From assembly GCA_904830895.1 (NCBI GenBank), contig LR882958.1, positions 5,289,501-5,353,500 of the forward strand: a DNA stretch of 64,000 bases, written 5' to 3'. A program made the translations under genes and the position numbers. The notes beneath the pieces are model-generated. The model made no database searches, was not told where the DNA came from, and saw only the letters and a program-made list of their open reading frames with translations. Shown in pieces: positions 47,431 to 57,447 of this stretch. Origin of the DNA: Planktothrix rubescens CCAP 1459/22 (lineage in GTDB: Bacteria > Cyanobacteriota > Cyanobacteriia > Cyanobacteriales > Microcoleaceae). Numbering within the stretch: position 1 is the first letter of the stretch; each line of letters starts with the position of its first letter.

Positions 47431-48003
47431 ATGATGGTGCAAACCGTTACTAAAACCTATAGCTTTGAAGACTATCTCAATTATAAAGATGATACCGATC
47501 TCAAGTCTGAACTATTTAATGGAGAATTAATTCAGATGACTCCTGCAAGTGGATGGCATTCGGATATTGTTGATTTTATACAAGAACAATTCAAAATAGA
47601 GATCCGTCGCTTAACATTAGATTGGGTGGTGCGACCTGGAACTGTGGGAGTCAGAACAGGAATCAGAAAATCACGCATTCCTGATGTATTAGTGATGACA
47701 GAAACTCAACGTCAATTTCTCAGCACATTATCCTCAGCTATTCTGGAAGAACCTCCTTTATTAGTCGTTGAAATTGTTAGTCCGAATAACCCCGATGATG
47801 ACTACCGTTATAAACGTTCAGAATATGCCGCATTAGGTATTCCTGAATATTGGATTATTGACCCACAAGCATTAAAAATATCAATTTTAACCTTAGTTTC
47901 GGGTTTATATGAAGGGGTAGAATTTAGAGAAAAAGATATTCTAAATTCTATAACTTTTCCTGAATTAAAATTAACCGCCGAACAAATTTTAAATCCTTTT
48001 TAG
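47431..48003 (+). CDS. Uma2 (DUF820) family PD-(D/E)XK protein
   Basis: 190 aa. Restriction-endonuclease-like fold with SRIPDVLVM, LLVVEIVSPNNPDDD and EYWIIDP as core motifs. This family is greatly expanded in cyanobacteria; members are often annotated as Uma2 endonucleases but biological roles are largely unknown. Another member lies at 63264-63941. The start MMVQTVTK has AGGCTAAGAACTC upstream, a weak ribosome site. Confidence 0.85.
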   Translation: MMVQTVTKTYSFEDYLNYKDDTDLKSELFNGELIQMTPASGWHSDIVDFIQEQFKIEIRRLTLDWVVRPGTVGVRTGIRKSRIPDVLVMTETQRQFLSTLSSAILEEPPLLVVEIVSPNNPDDDYRYKRSEYAALGIPEYWIIDPQALKISILTLVSGLYEGVEFREKDILNSITFPELKLTAEQILNPF

Positions 48004-48180
48004 TCTCCCATCGTCCCCCTCGTCCCCCTCGTTTCTAGGTTCTACCTAGAAATGCCAAAAGGAGGCAGAGCCTCCTGTTATAATATTTGAGGCAGAGCCT
48101 CAGAATTGGCATTCCCATGCAGAGCATGGGAACGAGGAATTCAAAATTAGCATTCCCATGCAGAGCATTGGAACGAGGAA
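48004..48180. repeat. Cluster of short palindromes between Uma2 and tyrS
   Basis: Several inverted repeats in a row: CTAGGTTCTACCTAG (48035), AGGAGGCAGAGCCTCCT (48060), GAGGCAGAGCCTC (near 48090), and two copies of CATTCCCATGCAGAGCATKG followed by GAACGAG (48110 and 48150). They fill the space between two converging genes and probably end transcription of both. Confidence 0.75.
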
Positions 48181-49431
48181 TTAATCAATTAAACGGATAA
48201 ATTTCTTCTTCCCAACTTGCAGAACTTTACCCTTTAATTCATCAATAGAATTAAATATTATATCAACTTCAGAAATGCGATCGCCATCTAACTTAACCGC
48301 ACCCCCTTGAATTTCTCGCCGCGCTTCACTGCTGGTTTTACATAACTTACTCGCACTGAGAATATAAAATAACTTAGCCGGAAATTGAATCTCAGCTAGG
48401 GAAAACTCCGGGACAGCTTCTGCTGTTTTAGCATCCCCTTGAACTAAGGTTAAAGACGCTTTTTGTGCCTCTAACGCGGCTTCTTTTCCATGAAATTGAG
48501 AAGCGATTTCTAACCCTAATAACTTTTGTTTTTCCCTGGGATTTTCTGGTAATTTATCTAGGGGAAGATTAGTTAATAGTTCAAAATATTGGTTTAAAAG
48601 ATTATCTTGAACCTTCTCCAATTTAGAATACATGGCTAACGGATCTTCCGATAACGCCACATAATTTCCCAGGGATTTCGACATTTTTTGTACCCCATCC
48701 GTCCCAATTAAAATCGGCATTAATAACCCAAATTGAGGTTTTTGTCCAAAATGTCTTTGTAAATCCCGTCCCACGGCTAAATTAAACTTTTGATCTGTGC
48801 CACCGATTTCAATATCCGCTTCCACCGCGACGGAATCATAACCCTGCATTAATGGATAGAGAAATTCATGCAAATAGATCGGATTTTCCTGTTCAAACCG
48901 CAGGGAAAAACCCTCTTTGGCTAACATTTGTCCGACGGTCATGGTTGCCAATAATTCTAATATTTTAGGTAAATCTAATTTTGATAACCATTCCGAATTG
49001 TAGCGAATTTCCAACCGTCCGGGGGTATCAAAATCCAAAATCGGACGCAGTTGTTCTAAATAGGTTTGAGCATTTTTCTGTACATCTTCCGAGGTTAATT
49101 GACGCCGGACTTCCGATTTTCCCGTGGGGTCGCCAATTCTAGCAGTAAAATCCCCAATAATTAAAACAGCGATATGGCCCGCATCTTGAAAAGCGCGTAA
49201 CTTGCGAATCGGGATACTATGACCCAAATGAATATCCGACGCCGTGGGGTCAATGCCAAATTTAACTCTTAGGGGTCGATTGGTTGTCAATAATCGTTGA
49301 CCTAAATTCTCATCAGGGTTCTCAGAGTTGATAATTTCAGGGAAAATCTCAGTAATCCCTCGGCGAAGGGTAGGAAAATTTTGTAGAGACGCCGCCAATT
49401 CTATTGGTACAGACGAGGGACTAATAGCCAT
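48181..49431 (-). CDS. tyrS: Tyrosyl-tRNA synthetase
   Basis: 416 aa, class I synthetase. HIGH-like motif is [19 protein letters not shown] is [15 protein letters not shown], and the C-terminal S4 RNA-binding domain (about 350-416) reads [13 protein letters not shown]. The layout resembles the TyrZ-like branch that carries [11 protein letters not shown]. Start is the ATG at 49431. Confidence 0.95.
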   Translation of the reverse strand: MAISPSSVPIELAASLQNFPTLRRGITEIFPEIINSENPDENLGQRLLTTNRPLRVKFGIDPTASDIHLGHSIPIRKLRAFQDAGHIAVLIIGDFTARIGDPTGKSEVRRQLTSEDVQKNAQTYLEQLRPILDFDTPGRLEIRYNSEWLSKLDLPKILELLATMTVGQMLAKEGFSLRFEQENPIYLHEFLYPLMQGYDSVAVEADIEIGGTDQKFNLAVGRDLQRHFGQKPQFGLLMPILIGTDGVQKMSKSLGNYVALSEDPLAMYSKLEKVQDNLLNQYFELLTNLPLDKLPENPREKQKLLGLEIASQFHGKEAALEAQKASLTLVQGDAKTAEAVPEFSLAEIQFPAKLFYILSASKLCKTSSEARREIQGGAVKLDGDRISEVDIIFNSIDELKGKVLQVGKKKFIRLID

Positions 49432-50036
49432 GATCTTAAAATTCTTTTGCCAATTTAGGGTAAAATCCGTTAACCTTGATCCCGGATAGGAAATTTTTTT
49501 GATTTATTATGTAGGTACTTCACCTGCACAATGTCAATCTTATATGCTATCACTCGAAGCTAAAAAAAGTTATCGAGAATTTGGGTCTAAAACCCCGTGC
49601 TTCTAGCACGGCTTTGGATTAAGATAGAGATGGTTGAAATCCCCAAGGTGGGCGGTTGTGAAGCGGCTTTTAGTCGGCACCCTCGAACCTGAAAACTCCT
49701 TGAGAGTAACAAGAAGGGTAGCGAAAACCTTGTAAAACAGAGCTAGAGAATCAACCCATTCTCATTACCAGAAAACACATAATTTGGTTTGATCAATTAA
49801 GGTAGGGCGGGGCACGCCCGAACTCTAGGTCGTATCCTAGTAAGATGAGCGGAGATAGACCCTCTGGGGTTGCCGTAAGTCAGGCTCGTCAATTGGTGAC
49901 TTTTCACGATTGAAAGGTTTGAATATTGCTCGAAAGAGATACTGTGCTTAAAGGTCAGTCGCTGAATTAAGAATCTCTAGCGTTTATGCTAGAGAGTGTC
50001 AAGTAGCCCTGTTTTCATTGAGGGAGTAAATTAAAC
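49432..50036. other. Long spacer with IS200/IS605-like remnant upstream of the PBP gene
   Basis: About 600 bases without a gene. It holds a hairpin at 49595-49611, a 370-base non-coding stretch, and a hairpin at 49974-49995 in the context GAATC-hairpin-GAGTGTCAA, which is the usual right end of cyanobacterial IS200/IS605 elements. A 20-codon frame ending SYREFGSKTPCF (stop at 49602-49604) may be a tnpB tail. The last 35 bases contain the PBP ribosome site. Confidence 0.5.
49595..50000 (+). mobile_element. Non-autonomous IS200/IS605-like element or reRNA remnant
   Basis: Left hairpin CCGTGC-TTCTA-GCACGG (49595-49611) and right hairpin TCTCTAGC-GTTTAT-GCTAGAGA (49974-49995) enclose DNA without transposase genes. 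The right flank GAGTGTCAA and left flank GAATC match right ends of cyanobacterial TnpB elements, where the last 100-200 bases encode the guide (omega) RNA. The assignment is by pattern memory; no database search was possible. Confidence 0.5.
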
Positions 50037-51965
50037 GTGTCATCAACTAATGCAATCCCACGCGATATTAGGGTCAACAACCCCTCAACGTTGTTTGACT
50101 TTGTGCAGTCGGTCAGCAAAGTAACGGCCGGAACCTTACTCGGCGTTACGATGTTAACCAGTTCGGTCGTGGCTGGAGGGTTAGTCGGTTTGGCGGTCAG
50201 TTTCCGCAATCTTCCTGATGTGCGGGTCTTACAGAACTATGTGCCCACGGAAACCACCCATATCTATGATATTAAGGGGGTTCCTCTGGCCAGCCTCCAT
50301 GATGAAGCCAACCGTGAAGTAGTCTCCCTCAACGAGATATCTCCCCATCTAAAACGGGCTGTAATCGCGATTGAAGATAGCAATTTTTTCGATCACAAAG
50401 GCATTAACCCGACGGGGATTGTGCGGGCGTTAGTCGCTAACTTAGAGCGGGGTTCCACGGTGGAAGGGGGTTCTACCCTGACTATGCAGTTGGTGAAAAA
50501 CCTATTTTTATCCCCGAATCGTACCATGAGCCGTAAAGCCGCAGAAGCGGTGATGGCGATTCGTTTAGAACAGATTTTATCAAAAGACGAAATTTTAGAA
50601 CTGTATCTGAATCAGGTCTATTGGGGTCATAACCTCTATGGGGTAGAAACCGCATCGCGCAGTTATTTTAATAAATCGGCGAAGGATTTGACTTTGGCGG
50701 AATCGGCAATGATGGCGGGTCTGATTCCTGCACCGGAGGATTATAGTCCCTTTGCGAATTACAAAAAAGCCAAACAAAGACAGTTAACGGTTTTGAAGCG
50801 GATGCGGGAACTTCAGTGGATTACCCCCCAAGAAGAAGCCGCGGCCAAAAAACAAACCTTACTGGTGGGCAAAATCACCTCCTTTAGCAGTAGCCGTCTT
50901 CCCTATGTGACGGAAGCAGTTGTCCAAGAGCTTTCTGAACGTTTTGGTCGGGAAGCGGTGATCAAGGGCGGAATGCGGATTCAAACCACCATTGATATGA
51001 ATTTTCAACGGATGGCGGAGAAAACCGTCAGTGAGTGGCATCAGAACTTATACTATCAAGGGGTTTATAACAATTTACAAAATGGTCAAATTGCCCTGGT
51101 AGCCATTGACCCCCGCACCCATTTTGTTAAGGCTATGGTGGGGGGGGCTGATTATAAAACCAGTCAGTATAATCGGGCGATTCAAGCCCTGCGTCAACCC
51201 GGCTCTGCCTTCAAACCCTTTGTTTATTATGCTGCCTTTGCCAGTGGCAAATATGGCCCGGATTCCACGGTTTATGATAATCCGGTCAGTTATCCCGATG
51301 GCTATGGCTATTATTCTCCCCAAAACTACGGGGGTGGTTTCTCCGGGGCCGTGAGTGTGCGCTCGGCTTTAGAAAATTCCTTGAATATTCCGGCGGTCAA
51401 ACTGGGTCAGGAGGTGGGACTAAATCAGGTAATTGAGGTTTGTCGAGTCCTGGGAATTAAGAGTCCCATTGAGCCTGTCGTTTCCCTACCTTTGGGGTCG
51501 GTGGATTTAACCCCGATGGAAATGGCCGGAGCTTATGCCACTTTTGCCAATGATGGCTGGCACTCTGAACCCACGTTTATTGTCCAAGTTACCGATAGTC
51601 AGGGCAATATTTTACTGGATAATACCCCGAAACCTCGATTAGTCTTGGATCAATGGGCCGTGGCATCCCTGAATAGTGTGTTACAAGGAGTGATTAATCG
51701 GGGGACAGCGACTCGCGCCCAAATTGGACGTCCGGCGGCGGGAAAAACTGGAACGACGTCTTCTGAACGGGATATCTGGTTTGCCGGATATACTCCTGAT
51801 TTAGCAACGGCTGTTTGGGTGGGAAATGATGATTATACTCCCCTAACCTATGGATCAACCGGAGGAACCACTGTGGCCCCGATCTGGCGTGACTTTATGT
51901 TACAAGCCTTAGATGGAAAACCTGAAACTTCTTTTAAACCATCTTCTGCCTATACCAAACCTTAA
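50037..51965 (+). CDS. Class A penicillin-binding protein (PBP1A type)
   Basis: 642 aa bifunctional murein synthase. One membrane helix (about 20-55), GT51 glycosyltransferase domain with catalytic Glu in VIAIEDSNFFDHKG, and EGGSTLTMQLVKN. A transpeptidase domain follows with Ser390 in GSAFKPF (SxxK), an SLN triad in ENSLNIP and AGKTGTTSS (KTG). It builds and cross-links peptidoglycan outside the plasma membrane. Start is a GTG with GAGGGAG 12 bases upstream. An IS605-like right end lies in its 5' region. Confidence 0.94.
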   Translation: MSSTNAIPRDIRVNNPSTLFDFVQSVSKVTAGTLLGVTMLTSSVVAGGLVGLAVSFRNLPDVRVLQNYVPTETTHIYDIKGVPLASLHDEANREVVSLNEISPHLKRAVIAIEDSNFFDHKGINPTGIVRALVANLERGSTVEGGSTLTMQLVKNLFLSPNRTMSRKAAEAVMAIRLEQILSKDEILELYLNQVYWGHNLYGVETASRSYFNKSAKDLTLAESAMMAGLIPAPEDYSPFANYKKAKQRQLTVLKRMRELQWITPQEEAAAKKQTLLVGKITSFSSSRLPYVTEAVVQELSERFGREAVIKGGMRIQTTIDMNFQRMAEKTVSEWHQNLYYQGVYNNLQNGQIALVAIDPRTHFVKAMVGGADYKTSQYNRAIQALRQPGSAFKPFVYYAAFASGKYGPDSTVYDNPVSYPDGYGYYSPQNYGGGFSGAVSVRSALENSLNIPAVKLGQEVGLNQVIEVCRVLGIKSPIEPVVSLPLGSVDLTPMEMAGAYATFANDGWHSEPTFIVQVTDSQGNILLDNTPKPRLVLDQWAVASLNSVLQGVINRGTATRAQIGRPAAGKTGTTSSERDIWFAGYTPDLATAVWVGNDDYTPLTYGSTGGTTVAPIWRDFMLQALDGKPETSFKPSSAYTKP

Positions 51966-52173
51966 TTATGAATGGGGTTCTGACCCGGGTGAACAATTTT
52001 TCCCTAGAGGAGAGTAGAATGAGAGTAGAACCACTTGCGAAGTATGCCTGTGTCTGGCTCCATGAGAATCGGCTGAAAAGTTATTCTTTGAGTTTTTGAT
52101 ATATGGGAATTTGCTGTAGTCGCTATTCCTTATTTGTTGGAAATTTTTTTTATACGTTAGGATCTAACTTGTT

Positions 52174-52401
52174 ATGGAAAAAAATACATTTTCTTCGCCA
52201 AATGTGACTCAGAAAGTAGAAGTTTCAATTCACATTGATTCTGAGTTACTCGATCAAATTAAACATCTCACTAATGACCCCAGCAAGGTGATTGAGACAG
52301 CCCTACGCCAATGGCTTAGAGGAGAGCGTCCAGAGGATGAACTGGCTTTGACACTGCAACGAAACCCTCCGGTTCCGCCTCGAGGGGAATGGAACGATTA
52401 A
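52174..52401 (+). CDS. Ribbon-helix-helix (CcdA-like) antitoxin-type protein
   Basis: 75 aa. The central part (KVEVSIHIDSELLDQIKHL) fits a ribbon-helix-helix DNA-binding strand and first helix, followed by SKVIETALRQWLRG and a Pro-rich tail (NPPVPPRGEW) that could bind a toxin. No toxin gene follows; a GTAGAGACG palindrome and then a histidine kinase gene come next. It may be an orphan antitoxin or a small regulator. Confidence 0.65.
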   Translation: MEKNTFSSPNVTQKVEVSIHIDSELLDQIKHLTNDPSKVIETALRQWLRGERPEDELALTLQRNPPVPPRGEWND

Positions 52402-52411
52402 ATCAGTGATG

Positions 52412-52447
52412 ACTGGTAGAGACGTGCCATGGCGCATCTCTACCAGT
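52412..52447. terminator. GTAGAGACG palindrome after the RHH gene
   Basis: ACTGGTAGAGACGTGCCATG and its near-complement GCGCATCTCTACCAGT make a 36-bp hairpin 10 bases past the stop. Same repeat family as 25511-25535 and 29919-29946; likely terminator. Confidence 0.65.
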
Positions 52448-52514
52448 TATAAGTAAAGAAGTGAATAGTTAGTTGATTAACTGTTCGCTGTTCACTATTT
52501 AGTCGCTAATCCGA

Positions 52515-54299
52515 ATGAACTTAGACGAGAACTCTCAGTTTGCAAGTTCGACTTCGGCTGACCCGATCTGGCAGAACTTGGGTGCTGATCTGATTTTTAT
52601 TCAAAATGCCGCAGGTGAGTATTTATCATTTCATTGGCAACGAGATGATCGCTATTCTTTACCTGTGGATACCATTGTCGGATCATCAATGGGAGAATAC
52701 TTTAAACCGGTTATCCTTTCTCCCTATCAAGATCGAATTACCCGGGTTTTAACCAGTTTAATTCCTGAGAGATTTGTTTATTCATTTGCTTATGAAGATC
52801 AATATATTCCATTAGAACTGACGATGACTCCTGTTTTAGTCTCTAATGGAAAACCGGATCGGGTATTGGTTATGGGCTGTGTTCTGGAACAACCAGAAGA
52901 AAATTTAGACATGAGTATGTCGGAGATTGTTGCCTATCGTTCCCTGCCTTCCAATTTGGAAATTCCGCAAAAAATGCTGATCCAAATTGCTGGAACCATT
53001 TGTCGTGCGGTTTCTCCCAGTTCCCATATTTATCAAAGGTTATTAAGTCAAATTGCCCAAAAAATTCGCCGAACTTTAGATTTAAAGCAAATTTGGCAAC
53101 AAACGGTTAATAGTTTAGGGCAGGTTTTAGGAGTAAGTCGTTGTATTTTATGTCCCTATCAAGTTGAAAAAGGGGATAGTTGGAGTTTACAACAAACCCA
53201 GGTAGTGGCGGAGTATCGCCGATCAGAATTTCCGATGATGTTGGGTTTGGATTTAGCCATTGCGAATGAGTTGGGCTGGACGCAGGCTTTAGCGACCCTA
53301 GAACCGGTGGTGGTCGAGCGCACCTCGCCAGATCAAGATCCCTATAATCGCTATTCTATTTTAGTTGTCGCCACATCCTATCAAGATCAGCCCAATGGGA
53401 TTATTAGTTTGCAGCAGTGCGATCGCTTTCGACAATGGACATCGGCTGAAGTGGAATTTATCCGAGAATTAGCCACCCATGTCGGAACGGCTATTGCCCA
53501 TGCTATCCTCTATCAAGAATTAGAAGAAGCCCGGATGGAAGCGGTGGCTCTTTCTCGATTAAAAAGTGAATTTCTGGCGAATACGTCCCATGAATTACGC
53601 ACGCCTTTAAATGGAATTATTGGGTTTTTAAAGTTAGTTTTAGATGGGATGGTGGATGATCCCGAAGAAGAAGCAGAATTTATTCAAGAAGCCCATCGAG
53701 CCGCTTTACACTTATTAAACTTAATTAATGATGTTTTAGATATTGCTAAAATTGAAGCCGGGAGAATGGATATTGACTTGGCTTTAATTAAGGTAAATGA
53801 ACTTTTAGATGAAGTTGAACATTTTACCCGGGCGCAAATTCAAGAAAAAGGATTAACCTTTACGATTCAAAAGGCAGCTTATGAAGATGACGTGATTGTT
53901 TATGGGAATTATCAACGGTTACTCCAGGTGATGTTGAATTTAGTCGGAAATGCAATTAAATTTACCCATGAAGGGGGAATTAATATTAGTTTGGGAATCT
54001 TCAAACAAACTTTTGTATTTCAAAATCAAGAGTTTCCAGGAGTATTGGAATTTCGGGTGGCGGATACCGGAATTGGGGTTCCGATTGAAAAACAAGATCG
54101 ACTATTTAAGGCCTTTTCTCAGGTTTCTGGGGGCTATACCAAAAAATATGGGGGAACGGGTTTAGGATTAGTCATTTCACAAAAATTAGTCCAAACTATG
54201 GGAGGAACGGTGAAGTTTTATAGTCTCGGGGAAGGATTAGGATCAACGGTGACATTTACGCTTCCTTTGTATCAGGAACCCCATAGTATGAAAAATTGA
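52515..54299 (+). CDS. PAS-GAF sensor histidine kinase
   Basis: 594 aa, soluble. PAS-like domain (about 15-135, WQNLGADLIFIQNAAGEYLS), GAF domain (about 190-330), HisKA with His in [17 protein letters not shown] (about residue 358) and HATPase_c (about 460-590) with LVGNAIKFT, FRVADTGIGVP and YGGTGLGLVIS. No cysteine for a bilin is obvious in the GAF domain, so photoreception is not implied. No response regulator gene is adjacent, so it is an orphan kinase. Confidence 0.9.
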   Translation: MNLDENSQFASSTSADPIWQNLGADLIFIQNAAGEYLSFHWQRDDRYSLPVDTIVGSSMGEYFKPVILSPYQDRITRVLTSLIPERFVYSFAYEDQYIPLELTMTPVLVSNGKPDRVLVMGCVLEQPEENLDMSMSEIVAYRSLPSNLEIPQKMLIQIAGTICRAVSPSSHIYQRLLSQIAQKIRRTLDLKQIWQQTVNSLGQVLGVSRCILCPYQVEKGDSWSLQQTQVVAEYRRSEFPMMLGLDLAIANELGWTQALATLEPVVVERTSPDQDPYNRYSILVVATSYQDQPNGIISLQQCDRFRQWTSAEVEFIRELATHVGTAIAHAILYQELEEARMEAVALSRLKSEFLANTSHELRTPLNGIIGFLKLVLDGMVDDPEEEAEFIQEAHRAALHLLNLINDVLDIAKIEAGRMDIDLALIKVNELLDEVEHFTRAQIQEKGLTFTIQKAAYEDDVIVYGNYQRLLQVMLNLVGNAIKFTHEGGINISLGIFKQTFVFQNQEFPGVLEFRVADTGIGVPIEKQDRLFKAFSQVSGGYTKKYGGTGLGLVISQKLVQTMGGTVKFYSLGEGLGSTVTFTLPLYQEPHSMKN

Positions 54300-54428
54300 T
54301 TTTGGAAAAAGGTTGATACCAATAGGGTATTACTCACCCTACATAATCTCTTAAAATCACATTGCTATAAAATTGCTAAACGGGTTTCTGGCTATTATCC
54401 AGGGAATCCCTGGATAATAGGTTCTACC

Positions 54429-54848
54429 TTATTCTGGTAAAATTCCGAGTTGTAAATTCACGCCAATTTGATAAATGTAAGCATCTTCAACCAACATTCG
54501 ATTAACCCTACTATTGGTCATGCGTCTTCCTGATAAGTCGATATTCCAATGTTGTTGATCTTGACTTAAACCCTGAATTAATTCACCGTTAGGACTAACA
54601 GCGACAATTGCTGTCCAATCAATTTTTAATTCTGGTTTAACTTCGCGAAAAACGGATAATATCTGCTCATAAGTTTTAAGTGAACCTATATCATCATACA
54701 CAGGTAAAGCAAGTGTCAAGTGCCATATTTCCGGTTCTGACGCATACAGCCACAAAGCAGAATGAACTGATAAACCTGCGGTATTGAGAGCATCTATTAA
54801 TCTTTGACCTTCTTCTATCTCTTGATTTACCAATGTTGCTGTAGCCAT
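54429..54848 (-). CDS. Hypothetical partner of the HEPN protein
   Basis: 139 aa, soluble alpha/beta. An N-terminal helix region ([19 protein letters not shown]), then SALWLYASEPEIWHLTLALP, and a conserved-looking basic/polar region (SGRRMTNSRVNRMLVEDAYI). I do not recognise the family. Its ATG lies inside the 3' end of the HEPN gene (22-bp overlap), so the proteins are made together. It may be an antitoxin or an effector partner. No transmembrane segment. Confidence 0.65.
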   Translation of the reverse strand: MATATLVNQEIEEGQRLIDALNTAGLSVHSALWLYASEPEIWHLTLALPVYDDIGSLKTYEQILSVFREVKPELKIDWTAIVAVSPNGELIQGLSQDQQHWNIDLSGRRMTNSRVNRMLVEDAYIYQIGVNLQLGILPE

Positions 54849-55237
54849 TGTAAAACTCCGTGATTAGGATCGGTAATTGCTGAGTAAATATTGTGGGCTT
54901 CTTCTTGGTTATATTTTTTATAACGGCTTTCTTCTGACCAGTCTCTAACTTCTGACCATTTAGGTGAAAAATCTGGATCATTTTTGAGAGACTTTAATTG
55001 TTTATTAAGGTCAGCACCTGTCACCAGCTTTTCTAAATTATGGGTATAACTGTCCATAACAGTGTTCTTGTCAGGAAAATCATATTGCTGAGTTTTTTTA
55101 GCGATGCAAGCCTTTAAAGCACATTCAATCACATAACCACTGAGATAGTAAGCACCGGAATATTGGTGATTGTCTAAAAGCACTTTTGCGTCTTGAAGTC
55201 GAGTAAGTGCTAATTCCTGGAAATTCTGTCTATTCAA
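54827..55237 (-). CDS. HEPN domain protein
   Basis: 136 aa, helical. [40 protein letters not shown] and HNLEKLV are the typical helices of HEPN proteins. The Rx4-6H RNase motif is not evident (the His in YTHNLEKL has no Arg at the right distance), so it may be a non-catalytic HEPN. HEPN proteins often pair with nucleotidyltransferases in toxin-antitoxin systems; here the overlapping partner is not an obvious nucleotidyltransferase. A MITE lies 38 bp upstream of its start. Confidence 0.8.
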   Translation of the reverse strand: MNRQNFQELALTRLQDAKVLLDNHQYSGAYYLSGYVIECALKACIAKKTQQYDFPDKNTVMDSYTHNLEKLVTGADLNKQLKSLKNDPDFSPKWSEVRDWSEESRYKKYNQEEAHNIYSAITDPNHGVLQWLQQHW

Positions 55238-55275
55238 AAAATTAGTATACCTCCAAAAAACTCGCCATATTGATT

Positions 55276-55405
55276 ATAAGTACCTAAACAAAATTAATTA
55301 CACATCATCTACCCTGTTCCCTCCCCCCCAAACCCCCCGTGCACGGGGGGTTTGGGGGGGCTGTTCCCTCTCTCAACTAGGTAATTTATTTTGTGCAACT
55401 ACTTA
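55276..55405 (-). repeat. MITE copy C (130 bp, opposite orientation)
   Basis: Ends ATAAGTACCTAAACAAAATT and its imperfect inverse TTTATTTTGTGCAACTACTT. Middle has a GTGCACGGGGGG core that pairs with CCCCCC before it, and CTGTTCCCTCTCTCAACTAG. Reverse complement of copy B apart from small indels. It lies between the HEPN gene and groL, both reading away from it. Confidence 0.8.
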
Positions 55406-55506
55406 GAATCCATTTTAATATCTTTTAAACTTGTTTTTTTCAATCAGCAAGCGAACAGAGACAGATTCAGATTAACCCGACCTCCCCAGAATGACGGATT
55501 TCCGAA

Positions 55507-55533
55507 CTAGCACTCGAAACCCTTGAGTGCTAA
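55507..55533 (+). promoter_or_regulatory. CIRCE operator upstream of groL
   Basis: CTAGCACTC, nine bases, GAGTGCTAA. This matches the CIRCE consensus TTAGCACTC-N9-GAGTGCTAA with one mismatch at the first base. HrcA represses heat-shock genes by binding CIRCE. It lies 33 bases before the groL start, in the leader or promoter. Confidence 0.92.
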
Positions 55534-55556
55534 AGTGACTTATTGGTGATTAATGA

Positions 55557-57242
<1,686 letters not shown>

Positions 57243-57249
57243 CCTATCC

Positions 57250-57428
57250 CTGGCGATTGGAAATCGCGGCTAAACAGATAAAACCCACCTTTGTGGGTTT
57301 AAAAACCTGAATTTTCTCTTAGTCCACGCAGGTGGACTTCGTTTGTGTAGTAGCGAATTATATTCGCCGAATACTATCTGGAGATTGCAAATCGCGGCTA
57401 CACAGACAAAACCCACCTGGGTGGGTTA
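57250..57428. repeat. Two copies of a 50-bp repeat between groL and the WD40 gene
   Basis: Copy 1 (57250-57300) and copy 2 (57379-57428) share GATTG-AAATCGCGGCT, ACAGA-AAAACCCACC and a GTGGGTT hairpin arm. Between them is a hairpin AGTCCACGCAGGTGGACT (about 57321). The AAACCCAC/GTGGGTTT hairpin of copy 1 (57281-57300) could help end groL transcription, though no strong T-run follows. Confidence 0.7.
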
Positions 57429-57447
57429 AATTTTGGATTAGTAATAG

